From Trichomonas tenax (lineage: Eukaryota > Parabasalia > Trichomonadida > Trichomonadidae): a DNA stretch of 19,827 nt. The stretch lies in assembly GCA_023091735.1 (NCBI GenBank), contig JALKBU010000956.1, positions 1 to 19,827 on the forward strand, read 5' to 3'. The notes beneath the pieces are model-generated. The model searched no databases and was not told the origin of the DNA. It was given only the letters and a program-made list of their open reading frames with translations. Position 1 is the stretch's first letter. Each line of letters begins with the position of its first letter. The translations under genes were made by a program, and so were the position numbers. This document shows positions 1 to 8,289 of this stretch, piece after piece.

Positions 1-626
1 ATGATTACGCTTATTCATGTAAATTTAATTCTCTCATTGTTATTAGTATCATATAAGGAATCATCTGCTTAATTATAACTACTAAAGCAATATATAAATA
101 AATTATCATATCAGATCTTAGTAAAAAGTTTAATGTAATTCATTGGGTAGTATTTGAAATCAAATATTTTCATAATGTGGAACATTTTCACTATGTAATA
201 CTTCTTAATCTAACGTTTTTCAAAAATGAATGAAAAAAATTGAAAATGTCTATTTTAACGATTTGTTCAATCAGCATTCATTATGTAATAATTATAAAAT
301 CCAAGTCATTATTCGGATTTCATTTTGTCCCTCTTAAATGGTTTCAAAAAAATAAATCTCTTGTTTGCATCAGATAAATTTTTTCAGCATATTTGTGTCA
401 TTCTAACAAATAATATAAATAGTATCCACTAACTATGGAAAAATGATATTCAATTAAAAGCATGACAAATGAACTAATAATAAATTTCAATATATAATTT
501 TCCTGCTGGATGAGCAAGATATGGTATTTTTTGACATCACTATACCATGTATAACTTATATATAATGCATTTTATGGAATTTAAAATATATTTTTTTTTC
601 GACAAAAAGAAAAAGAAAAAAATAAA
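1..626. other. AT-rich intergenic start of window
   Basis: No supported gene. The first 72 bases form a short frame from an ATG at base 1 (about 23 hydrophobic codons, then TAA), which is too short to call and may be chance or the edge of something outside the window. The rest is AT-rich with stops in all frames. The T/A-run at 611-629 acts as the terminator-like tail of the tRNA-like relic described next. Confidence 0.5.
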
Positions 627-698
627 AATGCTTTCCAGGAGTCCAACCAATGGCATATATAACGTTTAACATTAACTTAACCACTACACCACAATTCA
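627..698 (-). pseudogene. tRNA-like relic with pol III A and B boxes
   Basis: On the minus strand, TGGTGTAGTGGTTAAG (A-box at 691-681) matches the D-arm of many eukaryotic tRNAs. After exactly 27 bases comes GGTTGGACTCC (648-638), one base off the B-box consensus GGTTCGANTCC. A run TTTTT (628-624), as used to end pol III transcripts, follows at the expected 3' end. Counting from these boxes gives a 72-nt unit. However, the acceptor, D, anticodon and most T-stem positions do not pair, and there is no U33. This is therefore a tRNA pseudogene or the head of a tRNA-derived SINE, not a working tRNA. The anticodon cannot be read reliably. Confidence 0.5.
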
Positions 699-772
699 AC
701 ATTCACAATTTTTATTCAATGGTGACACTAAAAAAATTGTCTACAGAAAGGTGACTCAAAAAAGGAAAAAAC

Positions 773-842
773 GCACCAGCGATGTTTCGAACAACCAAAC
801 TTTAATCAAAATTCCCGACACCCCCTACTTTAGACCTGTGGC
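773..842 (-). pseudogene. possible second, more degraded tRNA-like relic
   Basis: On the minus strand a candidate 5' acceptor GCCACAG (842-836) can pair at five of seven positions with CTGGTGC (779-773), 70 nt apart. Between them lies GTTCGAAAC (792-784), resembling a T-loop. TTTTTT (771-766) follows immediately. D-arm and anticodon-arm pairing is poor and the variable region is too short, so this may be chance. It is listed because it lies beside the first relic, on the same strand, with the same terminator arrangement. Confidence 0.25.
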
Positions 843-925
843 TAAAGTATTGTGAAACTTGGTACTTTCCTATCAATAATCCATAGTGCGTGTTCAATTT
901 TAAAACTCACTGAATTTTTTGTATG

Positions 926-1032
926 GTGCGTATAATTGATAGTACGCACAGGCCAAATATGTTCTCATAATCGACCAGACCTGTTCAATTTTATATAGCC
1001 TACAAAGTGTGCGTACTCAGAATTATACGCAC
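926..1032. repeat. paired GTGCGTA/TACGCAC palindromes in inverted orientation
   Basis: Two 24-bp imperfect palindromes lie at 926-949 and 1009-1032. Each has perfect 7-bp arms GTGCGTA...TACGCAC around a 10-base loop. The second is nearly the reverse complement of the first (21 of 24 positions), so they also form a larger inverted pair. Related TGCGT motifs occur at 887, 1237 and 1266. This could be a short non-autonomous DNA transposon end, a protein-binding array or replicated hairpins. No coding frame explains it. Confidence 0.5.
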
Positions 1033-1172
1033 TTAAGAATTTTGTGCATATTCAAATATTTTTTGCTGCAAAATAACTATATTGATTGTGCAGCATCTAA
1101 AATATGTCAAAGCATTCAAATAAAAAATGTGACATTAAATTCTGTTTTGGTGGATGATTTGCAGGGGTGGGT

Positions 1173-1222
1173 TTGGAAGGGGCTTCGGCCCTCCCAATAG
1201 AATTGAGCGTTCCGCAAAGCGG
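1173..1222. other. GC-rich double hairpin with UUCG tetraloop
   Basis: In otherwise AT-rich DNA, 1173-1197 folds as a stem with GGGC-TTCG-GCCC at its tip (the very stable cUUCGg tetraloop) and a lower TTGGA/TCCAA stem with small bulges. It is followed by CCGC-AAA-GCGG at 1212-1222. The elevated GC continues to about 1290. No reading frame is convincing. A structured transcript, a 3' end signal or a mobile-element end are all possible. Confidence 0.4.
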
Positions 1223-1692
1223 CACGCGAGGAAAATTTGCGTATTGAGTAAAAAATAACGTACTTTGCGTATAACCGCCGCATGCTTATTCAAATAAATT
1301 TTTTGTTGATATTTCACCGAAATTCATAATTATGATTTTTTATAATTTCATTCAAATAAAAAAATTGGATATAATATATCATTGAAATCTCTGCTACATA
1401 TCAGTTATTCTTAAACCGCTTAGTAGATTATGATAAAATTTTGATAGGATAATAATTTTCAAAATGCATGAAATGGAATTATAATAATTTCTTTTTTTGT
1501 CATAAATTTCAAAACAAAACGATAATGGTTTATTCAAACTTTGATCGCTCGTGTTTCAAATTTTGAATCATATTCAATTTTATATTTTTATCAACGTTCG
1601 TAAATATACTAGAAATCAACAGATACGTTTAAGTTATCAAAATTTTGTAATGAATGATTTGCGATCAAATTGATAGAAAAATTTTATAAATA
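1223..1692. other. AT-rich leader upstream of the membrane phosphotransferase gene
   Basis: No coding frame. It contains two further TTGCGTA motifs (1237 and 1266) and then long A/T runs up to the ATG at 1693. No TCAYW-type initiator as known in Trichomonas was seen close to that ATG. Confidence 0.4.
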
Positions 1693-4569
1693 ATGGTTTT
1701 ACCCTCTTATATTGCTGTACCGTCTGTAGCTGCGATACCACACGTATGGATTATCCTCGCAAAATACATATTTGAGCCCAATTCCAAAGTCATTTACATG
1801 AATTTAACAAATCTGTTCATTTTGTTATTCAAACAGGTCTGCGAGTATGCATTCATTGCTTGTACACATTACTGGATGATATACAACTTAGTTACAAAAC
1901 CTAAGAACCAGAAAAGAAAAATTTTCATTGATCTTTTGTATTATGGAATATATTTTGAGATATTTGGATTCTCATTATACGATTTCGAGTTCTCAAGGAA
2001 CAATTTACAAATTGCTTTGCCATCGTTATATTATGCCTATGCAGGAAGATATGGACAATCGTCTAAAAATACTTTCTCAGAGCCCATTTATAGGATTCCG
2101 AATCCATCTGGGTCAATATCCACATCGCACTCGATTATCGCTGATACAATCAAAGATTCTCCAACATTTTGGATAACTACGATCTTTGTCATATCTTTGT
2201 GGATTCTAGTACAGTTGATTCTGTTATATGTCTATAGAAATTTGATATTTAGCCCTCTAAACTTCTATTCGATACAGAAAAAGTTAAGAAATAAAAATAT
2301 TGCGGAAGAAAACTTCGATTTGCTTGAAAACTGTGATTACAAGAAAGAATGTAGAGATGTACCACTAATTATCACACATATTTTGGGTCTTATCCATCTA
2401 ATTTTGATAATTGACTTATTTTTCATTCCTGCTAACTTCAAAATGGAAAGATACCTCACTCTCCCATATCTAGATGCAATGTTTGTTTCTTTGTTACACT
2501 TTGAGAAGCGATTACCTCAAAGAACGAAAAATGAATTATTGAATCTCACGAGAACGTATTTACCGTCCGGAAGGATGTGGCTTGACAACAGAAAGAGCCC
2601 AGTGTACCCTGCAGTCCACGCAGATTTAGCAACATATTGCGCTTATAATCGAAAAGATGAAAAATGCAAACTAAAACAAAATCAACAAAAATCTGCAGTA
2701 AAAAAGCTCCCAAACGTTGTATTATTAGTATATGAGAGTCTCACGCCTTCATACTACCAGATAAACCCAGAATTCTTGATGGAACACACTCACATCAAAG
2801 AAGACGATCCAAAAAGAATTTTAACAGATACAAAATATTACAATCCAGAAATTGCTCCAAATTTCAACAAATTCTCGAAGTATGGAATTACGTTCAGCGG
2901 AATGTCATCGCTCGGGCTCCCAACATCATCAGGATGGCATGCTTTGATGACAGGTTTAAGTCCATCACAAACGTTCTCGAATAATGTTGAAGGTGGAAAA
3001 ATCCATTCCGATGATTTACCTTCGAATCTAAGAGAAAGAGGATACAGATCTTTCTATGTCAGTTCGAGTTTGTTCAGTTTCGACAGCTCAAACAATTACG
3101 TTGACAGAAAGTCTGCTGTTGAAGAAGCGAAGAACATTTTGCATTGTTCTGATGGATTTGGTGATTTATACAACGAAACATCGATGAGGCAAATGATTCC
3201 TGTCAACGTTTATCCTGTTTTAAGAGAGTGTTCTGAAGATGAAGTCAATGAACTCGCGAAAGAGCTCAAAAAGAGAAAATTAGATCTTCCAAGGCCTTTC
3301 GATTATGCATTTTCATATCAGCCATCATCTGAAAATGCAGTTCATCTCGGAATTGATCCAAAGTCTTTAAATCGAAAGACTCATTGGCCATCAGACAGAA
3401 TTACCGCTGCTGAAGTCGTTTATCACTGGAAACAACAAAAAGATTTTCTCGAAAAGACAAATATTTCGAAACCAATATTTGGAGCACATTTAAGTATCGA
3501 AGGCCACATTCCTTACGGTGAAAGAGACCCCCACGAGTTCTACGAAGATCCAACGAAATACGATTATTTATTCAAAGGAGCGTCAAAAGAAGACAGAGAA
3601 AGAGGAAGAAAATACATCAAAGTTTCGAAAGCTGCCGATAAATATCAAATTGGTTATATATTAGATTGGCTCCAGAAGAACGATAACAACACAATATTTA
3701 TCTTCACAGGAGACCATGGAACGAGAGATATTCCTCTTCATGATGTCGAATCAACAGTTTACGAAGATATTGTTTTCTCAGGTGATTGCACACATAAATC
3801 GAGCGGAACAGATTCATTCTTCGTAACAAGTGGGCTAATTGGATATTTAGGTGATGATCCTGTGATCAAAGAGAAGATGCACTTCAATGAACTTGCTGGA
3901 AAAACGCTCAAAATTCCAGCAGATCACAATGATTTAATTTACACAATCGAAGATTTCATCAGTGAATTAAATGGAACTTCATTACCGCCAACACACAGAC
4001 GCTCAAGAAACTTAATACATCTCTCTAAAGATATCTCCGATCTGCTGAAGACAGAAACAACGAAAGAAGTTTATCAAATGATTGATGACATGAATTGGAG
4101 ATCTTATTCAACAGTTTCATATATCAGTGAATATAGAGAAGGATCAACAATGTTGAGAACAAATCCATCTGATACTAAAGAAGCTCATCTATATAATAAT
4201 GCAAGTTATCCAATGTGCATGAAATTGAAAGGTGAAAAAGATCAACTTTTAGGAACAGAAGAATCTCAAATAATGATACAAAAGATGAAAAAATTTATTC
4301 AAGCAGAAACATATTTGAATTATCACAATAGAGTTTACAATTATGCATTTAGAGATACTTCATGTGTTGCAAAAGGAAAATGTGAGTTTCCAAAGCCTGA
4401 TTCATTGAAATTTAATTACATTTTCATTTATGCATTGATAATTCCACCTATCGCAATTATGTTAGTTGGGTCTCTATGTGGAATGCTTATTTCAATGTTG
4501 TTGATTGTCATTGCACAATACCGCATTCACAAGAAGTCTTCTGATGATTTATTATTATGTGAAGTTTAA
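1693..4569 (+). CDS. polytopic membrane sulfatase-fold enzyme, LTA synthase-like phosphotransferase
   Basis: An intact 958-aa protein. The N-terminal quarter has about five hydrophobic segments (near 36-60, 77-97, 157-180, 225-245, plus a weaker one before 30). The catalytic domain starts with PNVVLLVYESL (E348). It continues with GLPTSSGW (T411, candidate nucleophile), THWPSDR (564-569), HLSIEGHIPY (599-608) and FIFTGDHGTRD (D674, H675). E, T and DH are the metal and nucleophile positions of the LtaS branch of the alkaline-phosphatase superfamily; sulfatases instead use a Cys/Ser to be made into formylglycine. One long hydrophobic stretch (909-941) near the C-terminus adds an anchor that bacterial LtaS lacks. 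By family, it would transfer or hydrolyse a phospho- or sulfo-group on a glycolipid or glycan on the lumenal/outer side; the substrate is unknown. The start at 1693 is the first ATG; M36 (1798) is an alternative. The stop reads TAAATAAA, which may overlap the polyadenylation signal. Confidence 0.75.
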   Translation: MVLPSYIAVPSVAAIPHVWIILAKYIFEPNSKVIYMNLTNLFILLFKQVCEYAFIACTHYWMIYNLVTKPKNQKRKIFIDLLYYGIYFEIFGFSLYDFEFSRNNLQIALPSLYYAYAGRYGQSSKNTFSEPIYRIPNPSGSISTSHSIIADTIKDSPTFWITTIFVISLWILVQLILLYVYRNLIFSPLNFYSIQKKLRNKNIAEENFDLLENCDYKKECRDVPLIITHILGLIHLILIIDLFFIPANFKMERYLTLPYLDAMFVSLLHFEKRLPQRTKNELLNLTRTYLPSGRMWLDNRKSPVYPAVHADLATYCAYNRKDEKCKLKQNQQKSAVKKLPNVVLLVYESLTPSYYQINPEFLMEHTHIKEDDPKRILTDTKYYNPEIAPNFNKFSKYGITFSGMSSLGLPTSSGWHALMTGLSPSQTFSNNVEGGKIHSDDLPSNLRERGYRSFYVSSSLFSFDSSNNYVDRKSAVEEAKNILHCSDGFGDLYNETSMRQMIPVNVYPVLRECSEDEVNELAKELKKRKLDLPRPFDYAFSYQPSSENAVHLGIDPKSLNRKTHWPSDRITAAEVVYHWKQQKDFLEKTNISKPIFGAHLSIEGHIPYGERDPHEFYEDPTKYDYLFKGASKEDRERGRKYIKVSKAADKYQIGYILDWLQKNDNNTIFIFTGDHGTRDIPLHDVESTVYEDIVFSGDCTHKSSGTDSFFVTSGLIGYLGDDPVIKEKMHFNELAGKTLKIPADHNDLIYTIEDFISELNGTSLPPTHRRSRNLIHLSKDISDLLKTETTKEVYQMIDDMNWRSYSTVSYISEYREGSTMLRTNPSDTKEAHLYNNASYPMCMKLKGEKDQLLGTEESQIMIQKMKKFIQAETYLNYHNRVYNYAFRDTSCVAKGKCEFPKPDSLKFNYIFIYALIIPPIAIMLVGSLCGMLISMLLIVIAQYRIHKKSSDDLLLCEV

Positions 4570-4578
4570 ATAAAATAT

Positions 4579-4803
4579 TTAAGGGGCGACTAACACGAGA
4601 TGTAAACTATTCAAAATCGGGTTGAAAAACTGCATTATTTGTTCAACTATGTTCATTTTAAAAAGTTATAATATAGATAAATAATCATTTTATCATTTTC
4701 ACTATAATATTGCCGTTAAAGTTTTCTTAAAATATTATGCATTCATAATGATTTCCAAAATCATTATCCTCTACTGCCACTTTTCATGTTATTCACCCCT
4801 TAA
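4579..4803. mobile_element. MITE-like element with TTAA ends
   Basis: TTAAGGGGCGACTAACACG at the left end (from 4579) is mirrored at the right end. Read inward from 4803, the right end is TTAAGGGGTGAATAACATG. The two ends agree at 20 of 25 positions. TTAA (4579-4582 and 4800-4803) would be the target duplication, leaving a 217-bp interior with no coding capacity. TTAA duplication followed by a G/C-run terminal repeat is typical of piggyBac-like transposons, so this is most likely a non-autonomous relative. It also holds an internal palindrome, AATGATTT-cca-AAATCATT (4747-4765). It lies ten bases after the preceding stop codon, within the probable 3' UTR. Confidence 0.6.
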
Positions 4804-5538
4804 GTGTACATTTTGTTAATTAATATTTTTAAAGATTTTGGGATCACCCTCTTCTTTATTTCCTAGAAACTTCTATCGAATACACCATTTTGTTAATATC
4901 AAAAAGATAAATATTTTGGCTACTGGCTTCGATCTTTAATATGTTTTATGACAATATAGTTACCGATGTCTTGTACATATTATAATTCAAGCAAAAATGA
5001 AATGTCAGTAAAATATTTTTCGAGAATTTTGAACATTTAGTTTTTAAAAATGTGACAAAAATCAATACCTCGTAGAATATTTTGAGTATTTGGAAACGAT
5101 AATATTGGTCCCTTAATCATTTGATGCTTAGAAATACAATTTTCTTTAGTACATTAAAATAAATACATGTATCTGAAGTATTATCTTGGTTATAGACATA
5201 GATAAACTCAATTCAAATCTTTTAAAAATCGTCATTTGAAAAATTGTTGAAATTAAAATCAAGAAAGATCTTAATGGTTTATATGTATTTTCCTGTTTTG
5301 ATTATTGGAAAATAACAAATATGAACTAATATATCGTTGTATATGGTTTTCAAATATATATATTGAGGCTTTAACGATTTTAGATTGAATAAATGATTGT
5401 GAATTTTTTTTATTAAAATCGATATATGACTTTGAGATTGAAGCATTTAATTCGAAAATATAATGTTTCTGTGTTGTGTAAAATGTATTAATATCAAAAA
5501 CATTACGAAGTTAAATTAGGAATGATAAAATTGACATT
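4804..5538. other. AT-rich intergenic, nothing recognised
   Basis: About 730 bases without a supported frame, RNA or repeat. All frames are cut often by stops. It ends at the ATG of the broken DUF3447 gene. Confidence 0.5.
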
Positions 5539-6900
5539 ATGTTTGAATTGCAGCTGCAATTTAACAGCATATTTGATTTGGAAATGCCTCAGGAATTCTT
5601 ACAGAAAGAGAGGATCGGTGATATCCTTCTTCACGGAGAGTGCAATGAATCAAACATTGGCACTATTATTCTTTTTGCAAAACAATCAAAACCAAACTGT
5701 GTTTTCGTCTTACAAACGATCTTTACACTGAAAGCATGGAAAGTCAGTCAATTGGAATTATTTAAATCTGTTCTGAATAGAATTTTAGACAACATAGAAA
5801 GAGGTGAAATAAAATCAAATAATCAAAAAATCTTTTATGATTTAAAGTATTATCTTAGGACGATTTCTGAGTTTTCAAACTTAGGTGTAAAATTAGAAAT
5901 CATTGCTAATGACTATATTGATAGGATTAGTGAAATAATGGTACAAAATGCTTTTATTTCTTTTAGTAACTTCATACAATTGCATTGTTTTGATGCTGCA
6001 TGTTTATTTAGTTATGTTAAATGCTTCGAATATCTTCTTTTGAACAATTGCACACCAACAAACAAAAATCCTTTTTATTCTATTGTTTGTGGAAATTGCG
6101 AAATAATAATGATAGTATATCATCTCGGATATCCCTTTAATTGCAATTTTGGAGATGCTTTGGCTTATTACGAAATTGAACTTGCAGAATGAATTCTTAA
6201 CAGTTATAGAGAAATACAGTGGGATGCTATTAATGATCCAAAAGCTTTAATATCTCACAGGGGTTTTATTTTTGGATACAAAAATAATCTGTTTAATATT
6301 GATATCACAACAAATTTATTCGATTGCAATGATTTCAATAAATATTATGTAACGAATGGGATTCAAGTTAATGAATATATTCTCGAAATCTGTGTGTTGT
6401 GTGAAGACTATGAGTTCATCAGATTCCTCGTTGAACACGGATATGATTTAAATGCCATAAAGAATGGTTAAAATCCTTTAATAAACACTGCAGAACTTCA
6501 AAATCATGAAATGTTCAATCATTTAATTGAACTGTGAGCAGATGAAAATATTATATACAAAGAAAAATGTCACATTCGTGGAATATTAATCAAAAAACTC
6601 AAACCTCGGGATGAATTAAATCACAATTTCAAATATTATGCTTCAAAGGTGAATATTGAACTATATTTGTCGCTTCTTGGACTGGTGTTTCTAGTGAGCA
6701 TGATATACCTTTTGATTGTTTATAAGTTTGTGGAATATTTGCCTTCAATTCTACTCCTTGTAATAATATTAATGGGTGTTGGAGCTCTTATTTGTTTTAT
6801 GGATCTTGTTTTTTATTTTTCTGATTGCTGTTGTTCGAAATATGATCAATGGTCACAACATCGGGATGACCCAATGCTGAGAGACCGAATCGTTATTTGA
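5539..6900 (+). pseudogene. DUF3447/ankyrin-type gene with C-terminal membrane helices, three in-frame stops
   Basis: One frame runs from ATG 5539 to TGA 6898-6900 (454 codons) with no frameshift. It is cut by TGA 6190-6192, TAA 6469-6471 and TGA 6535-6537. Before the first stop (217 codons) it has the trichomonad DUF3447 pattern, including AACLFSYVKCFEYLL and VCGNCEIIMIVYHLGYP. After it come ankyrin-like segments: FIRFLVEHGYDLNAIKNG, stop, NPLINTAELQNHEMFNHLIEL, stop, ADENI. The last stop sits where the ankyrin consensus has Gly (GGA to TGA). The C-terminus (about 6649-6830) is two or three hydrophobic helices ending in a Cys/Asp-rich tail, an unusual addition for this family. Homology across the stops argues for a recently inactivated gene. 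A sequencing problem or a 217-aa truncated product are alternatives. Confidence 0.75.
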
Positions 6901-6907
6901 AATTCTT

Positions 6908-7021
6908 TATAAACTAATTTTCAAAATATGGGACTGCACTTTTTTTGAATGAACCTCGTAGAATTTTTCTATGAGCTCTCTCAAAAAGTTCTCAGTCCCA
7001 TATTCTGAAAAGCAGTTTATA
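6908..7021. repeat. 114-bp fold-back (near-complete inverted repeat)
   Basis: The outer 29-base arms, 6908-6936 and 6993-7021, match at 26 of 29 positions (TATAAACT..TTTTCA.AATATGGGACTG). Pairing continues inward less perfectly (CTTTTT.GA, then TAGAA...TTC) almost to the centre near 6965, so nearly all of it folds on itself. It starts seven bases after the stop of the broken DUF3447 gene. The outermost TA could be a Tc1/mariner-type target duplication, which would make this a fold-back MITE. A 3' UTR hairpin of that gene is the other reading. Confidence 0.65.
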
Positions 7022-7446
7022 CTTCTTTTTTCATTTGTTGTGGTGATTGCTATTTATTGATTTAAACTACATATTTAACAATGTCTCAGGTTCAAAATAA
7101 AGTCTTTTGTTCTAAATTTAAAATTGATTCAAATTTAAAATACAGTGAATCATTGTTAAACTATTTGACTTCTTAAAATTCTTAACTAATCATCAGCGAT
7201 CTGTCCTTAGTTCAAGAGTTTTTAATTCATCATTTTAGATTTGAAATTATATCTGATTAACTAAATGAAAAATAATTCGATTTTCTTTGTTTTAAATTAT
7301 CATTTCTGATAAATGCATATCGATTATGTTGCGATAACATTCGAAAAATCATAATTTTCTCAATAAATTAACAATCATTGTTCTTCTAGGAAATTATCAA
7401 CGTAATTGGTTGGAATCAGATTATCGTTGACATTTTTTGTAAATTT
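7022..7446. other. intergenic between convergent genes, possible decayed frame
   Basis: No intact gene. A plus-strand frame from ATG 7081 reads as plausible protein (MSQVQNKVFCSKFKIDSN...) but has internal stops at 7174, 7183, 7258 and 7273 before ending at 7369. Four stops in 96 codons is only mildly fewer than expected for such AT-rich DNA. It is noted as a possible ghost gene, not called. Confidence 0.25.
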
Positions 7447-7959
7447 TCATTCATTTTCGGTGTTAATTCCTAATAAATTCATGATTCTTCTTCCATGCAG
7501 ATCTAGATGAAGGTAACGATTGTCACGGTCTTCATTTGATTCATTGTACTTTCCTGATGCTATTAATTTCTCTATAAGTTTGTTAATTGAATCTTCAATT
7601 AATAAAACATTTTGTATTGGAACTTGTATTTGCTTCTGAGCTATACTCTTCGATATGCAATTGATTAACAGTGAATTGAGCTGTAATATTGAGTTTTTGA
7701 GAATATTAGAAGAATCATCTTCTTTTTCTTTGTTGTTTGCCAGTAAGTTCATCAAATAATTCTGCGATGCGTTAATCTTTTCCTGAATCTGCTGTATTTC
7801 TTTATCCAATTTCTCGATCTCTTCATCGTACTCATATTGTTGTATTTCGTCGAAAATATCCTGTTGGCACTCAACCATTGCTTCCAAACTTTTATTTTCT
7901 TTCTCTAATTTTTCCATTCTTTGCATTGAAACTTTTTCTAAAACTTTAGAATCAAACAT
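7447..7959 (-). CDS. coiled-coil protein of unknown function
   Basis: 170 aa from ATG 7959 to TGA 7447-7449. The frame is open further upstream to about 8067, but that part (FLFYIFL and similar) looks like translated AT-rich spacer, so MFDSKVLEKVS is taken as the start. Residues about 10-75 are a heptad-rich Glu/Lys/Gln coiled coil. A second helical stretch (about 85-135, LLINCISKSIAQKQIQVP and LLIEDSINKLIEKLIA) follows. The C-terminus has a charged linker and the compact motif RYLHLDLHGRRIMNLLG. There are no membrane segments or signal peptide. No family was recognised; small coiled-coil subunits of centromere, cytoskeletal or transport complexes look like this. Past the TGA the frame stays open for 23 codons. 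It lies downstream of the MCRS1-like gene on the same strand. Confidence 0.6.
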   Translation of the reverse strand: MFDSKVLEKVSMQRMEKLEKENKSLEAMVECQQDIFDEIQQYEYDEEIEKLDKEIQQIQEKINASQNYLMNLLANNKEKEDDSSNILKNSILQLNSLLINCISKSIAQKQIQVPIQNVLLIEDSINKLIEKLIASGKYNESNEDRDNRYLHLDLHGRRIMNLLGINTENE

Positions 7960-8289
7960 TAAAAAAATATAAAACAAAAAATTTCTCTGACAAACTTTTT
8001 CATCATTTTGCATTAAAGAAATCAACTTCAAAACGATTTTAAGATGTAAAATATACCTATGATACATTTATTTTATATATCTATCATACTTTTGATCATT
8101 TCACATGTGAAATCTTCTATAAAAGCAATTTTATTGGTCTATTTTCTCATTTTTTGATTTTGTTTATTTCTTGGAAATGATTGATGGTATAGTTTTTATT
8201 CATGTCTTTAAATGTATTTAAAATTAAGTTAAGGTTCAAAACGCAATCAAATAAAATTAAATTGATAATATTTTTGATAACAAAACAAA

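Noticed and set aside
1009..1317. Short open frames on both strands over the GC-rich block
   Set aside because: They are about 60 codons, overlap the palindromes and hairpins, and have no domain or protein-like composition.
4590..4601. ACTAACACGAG resembling the trichomonad intron 3' end
   Set aside because: It lacks the terminal CACAG, has no donor nearby, and is fully explained as part of the terminal inverted repeat.
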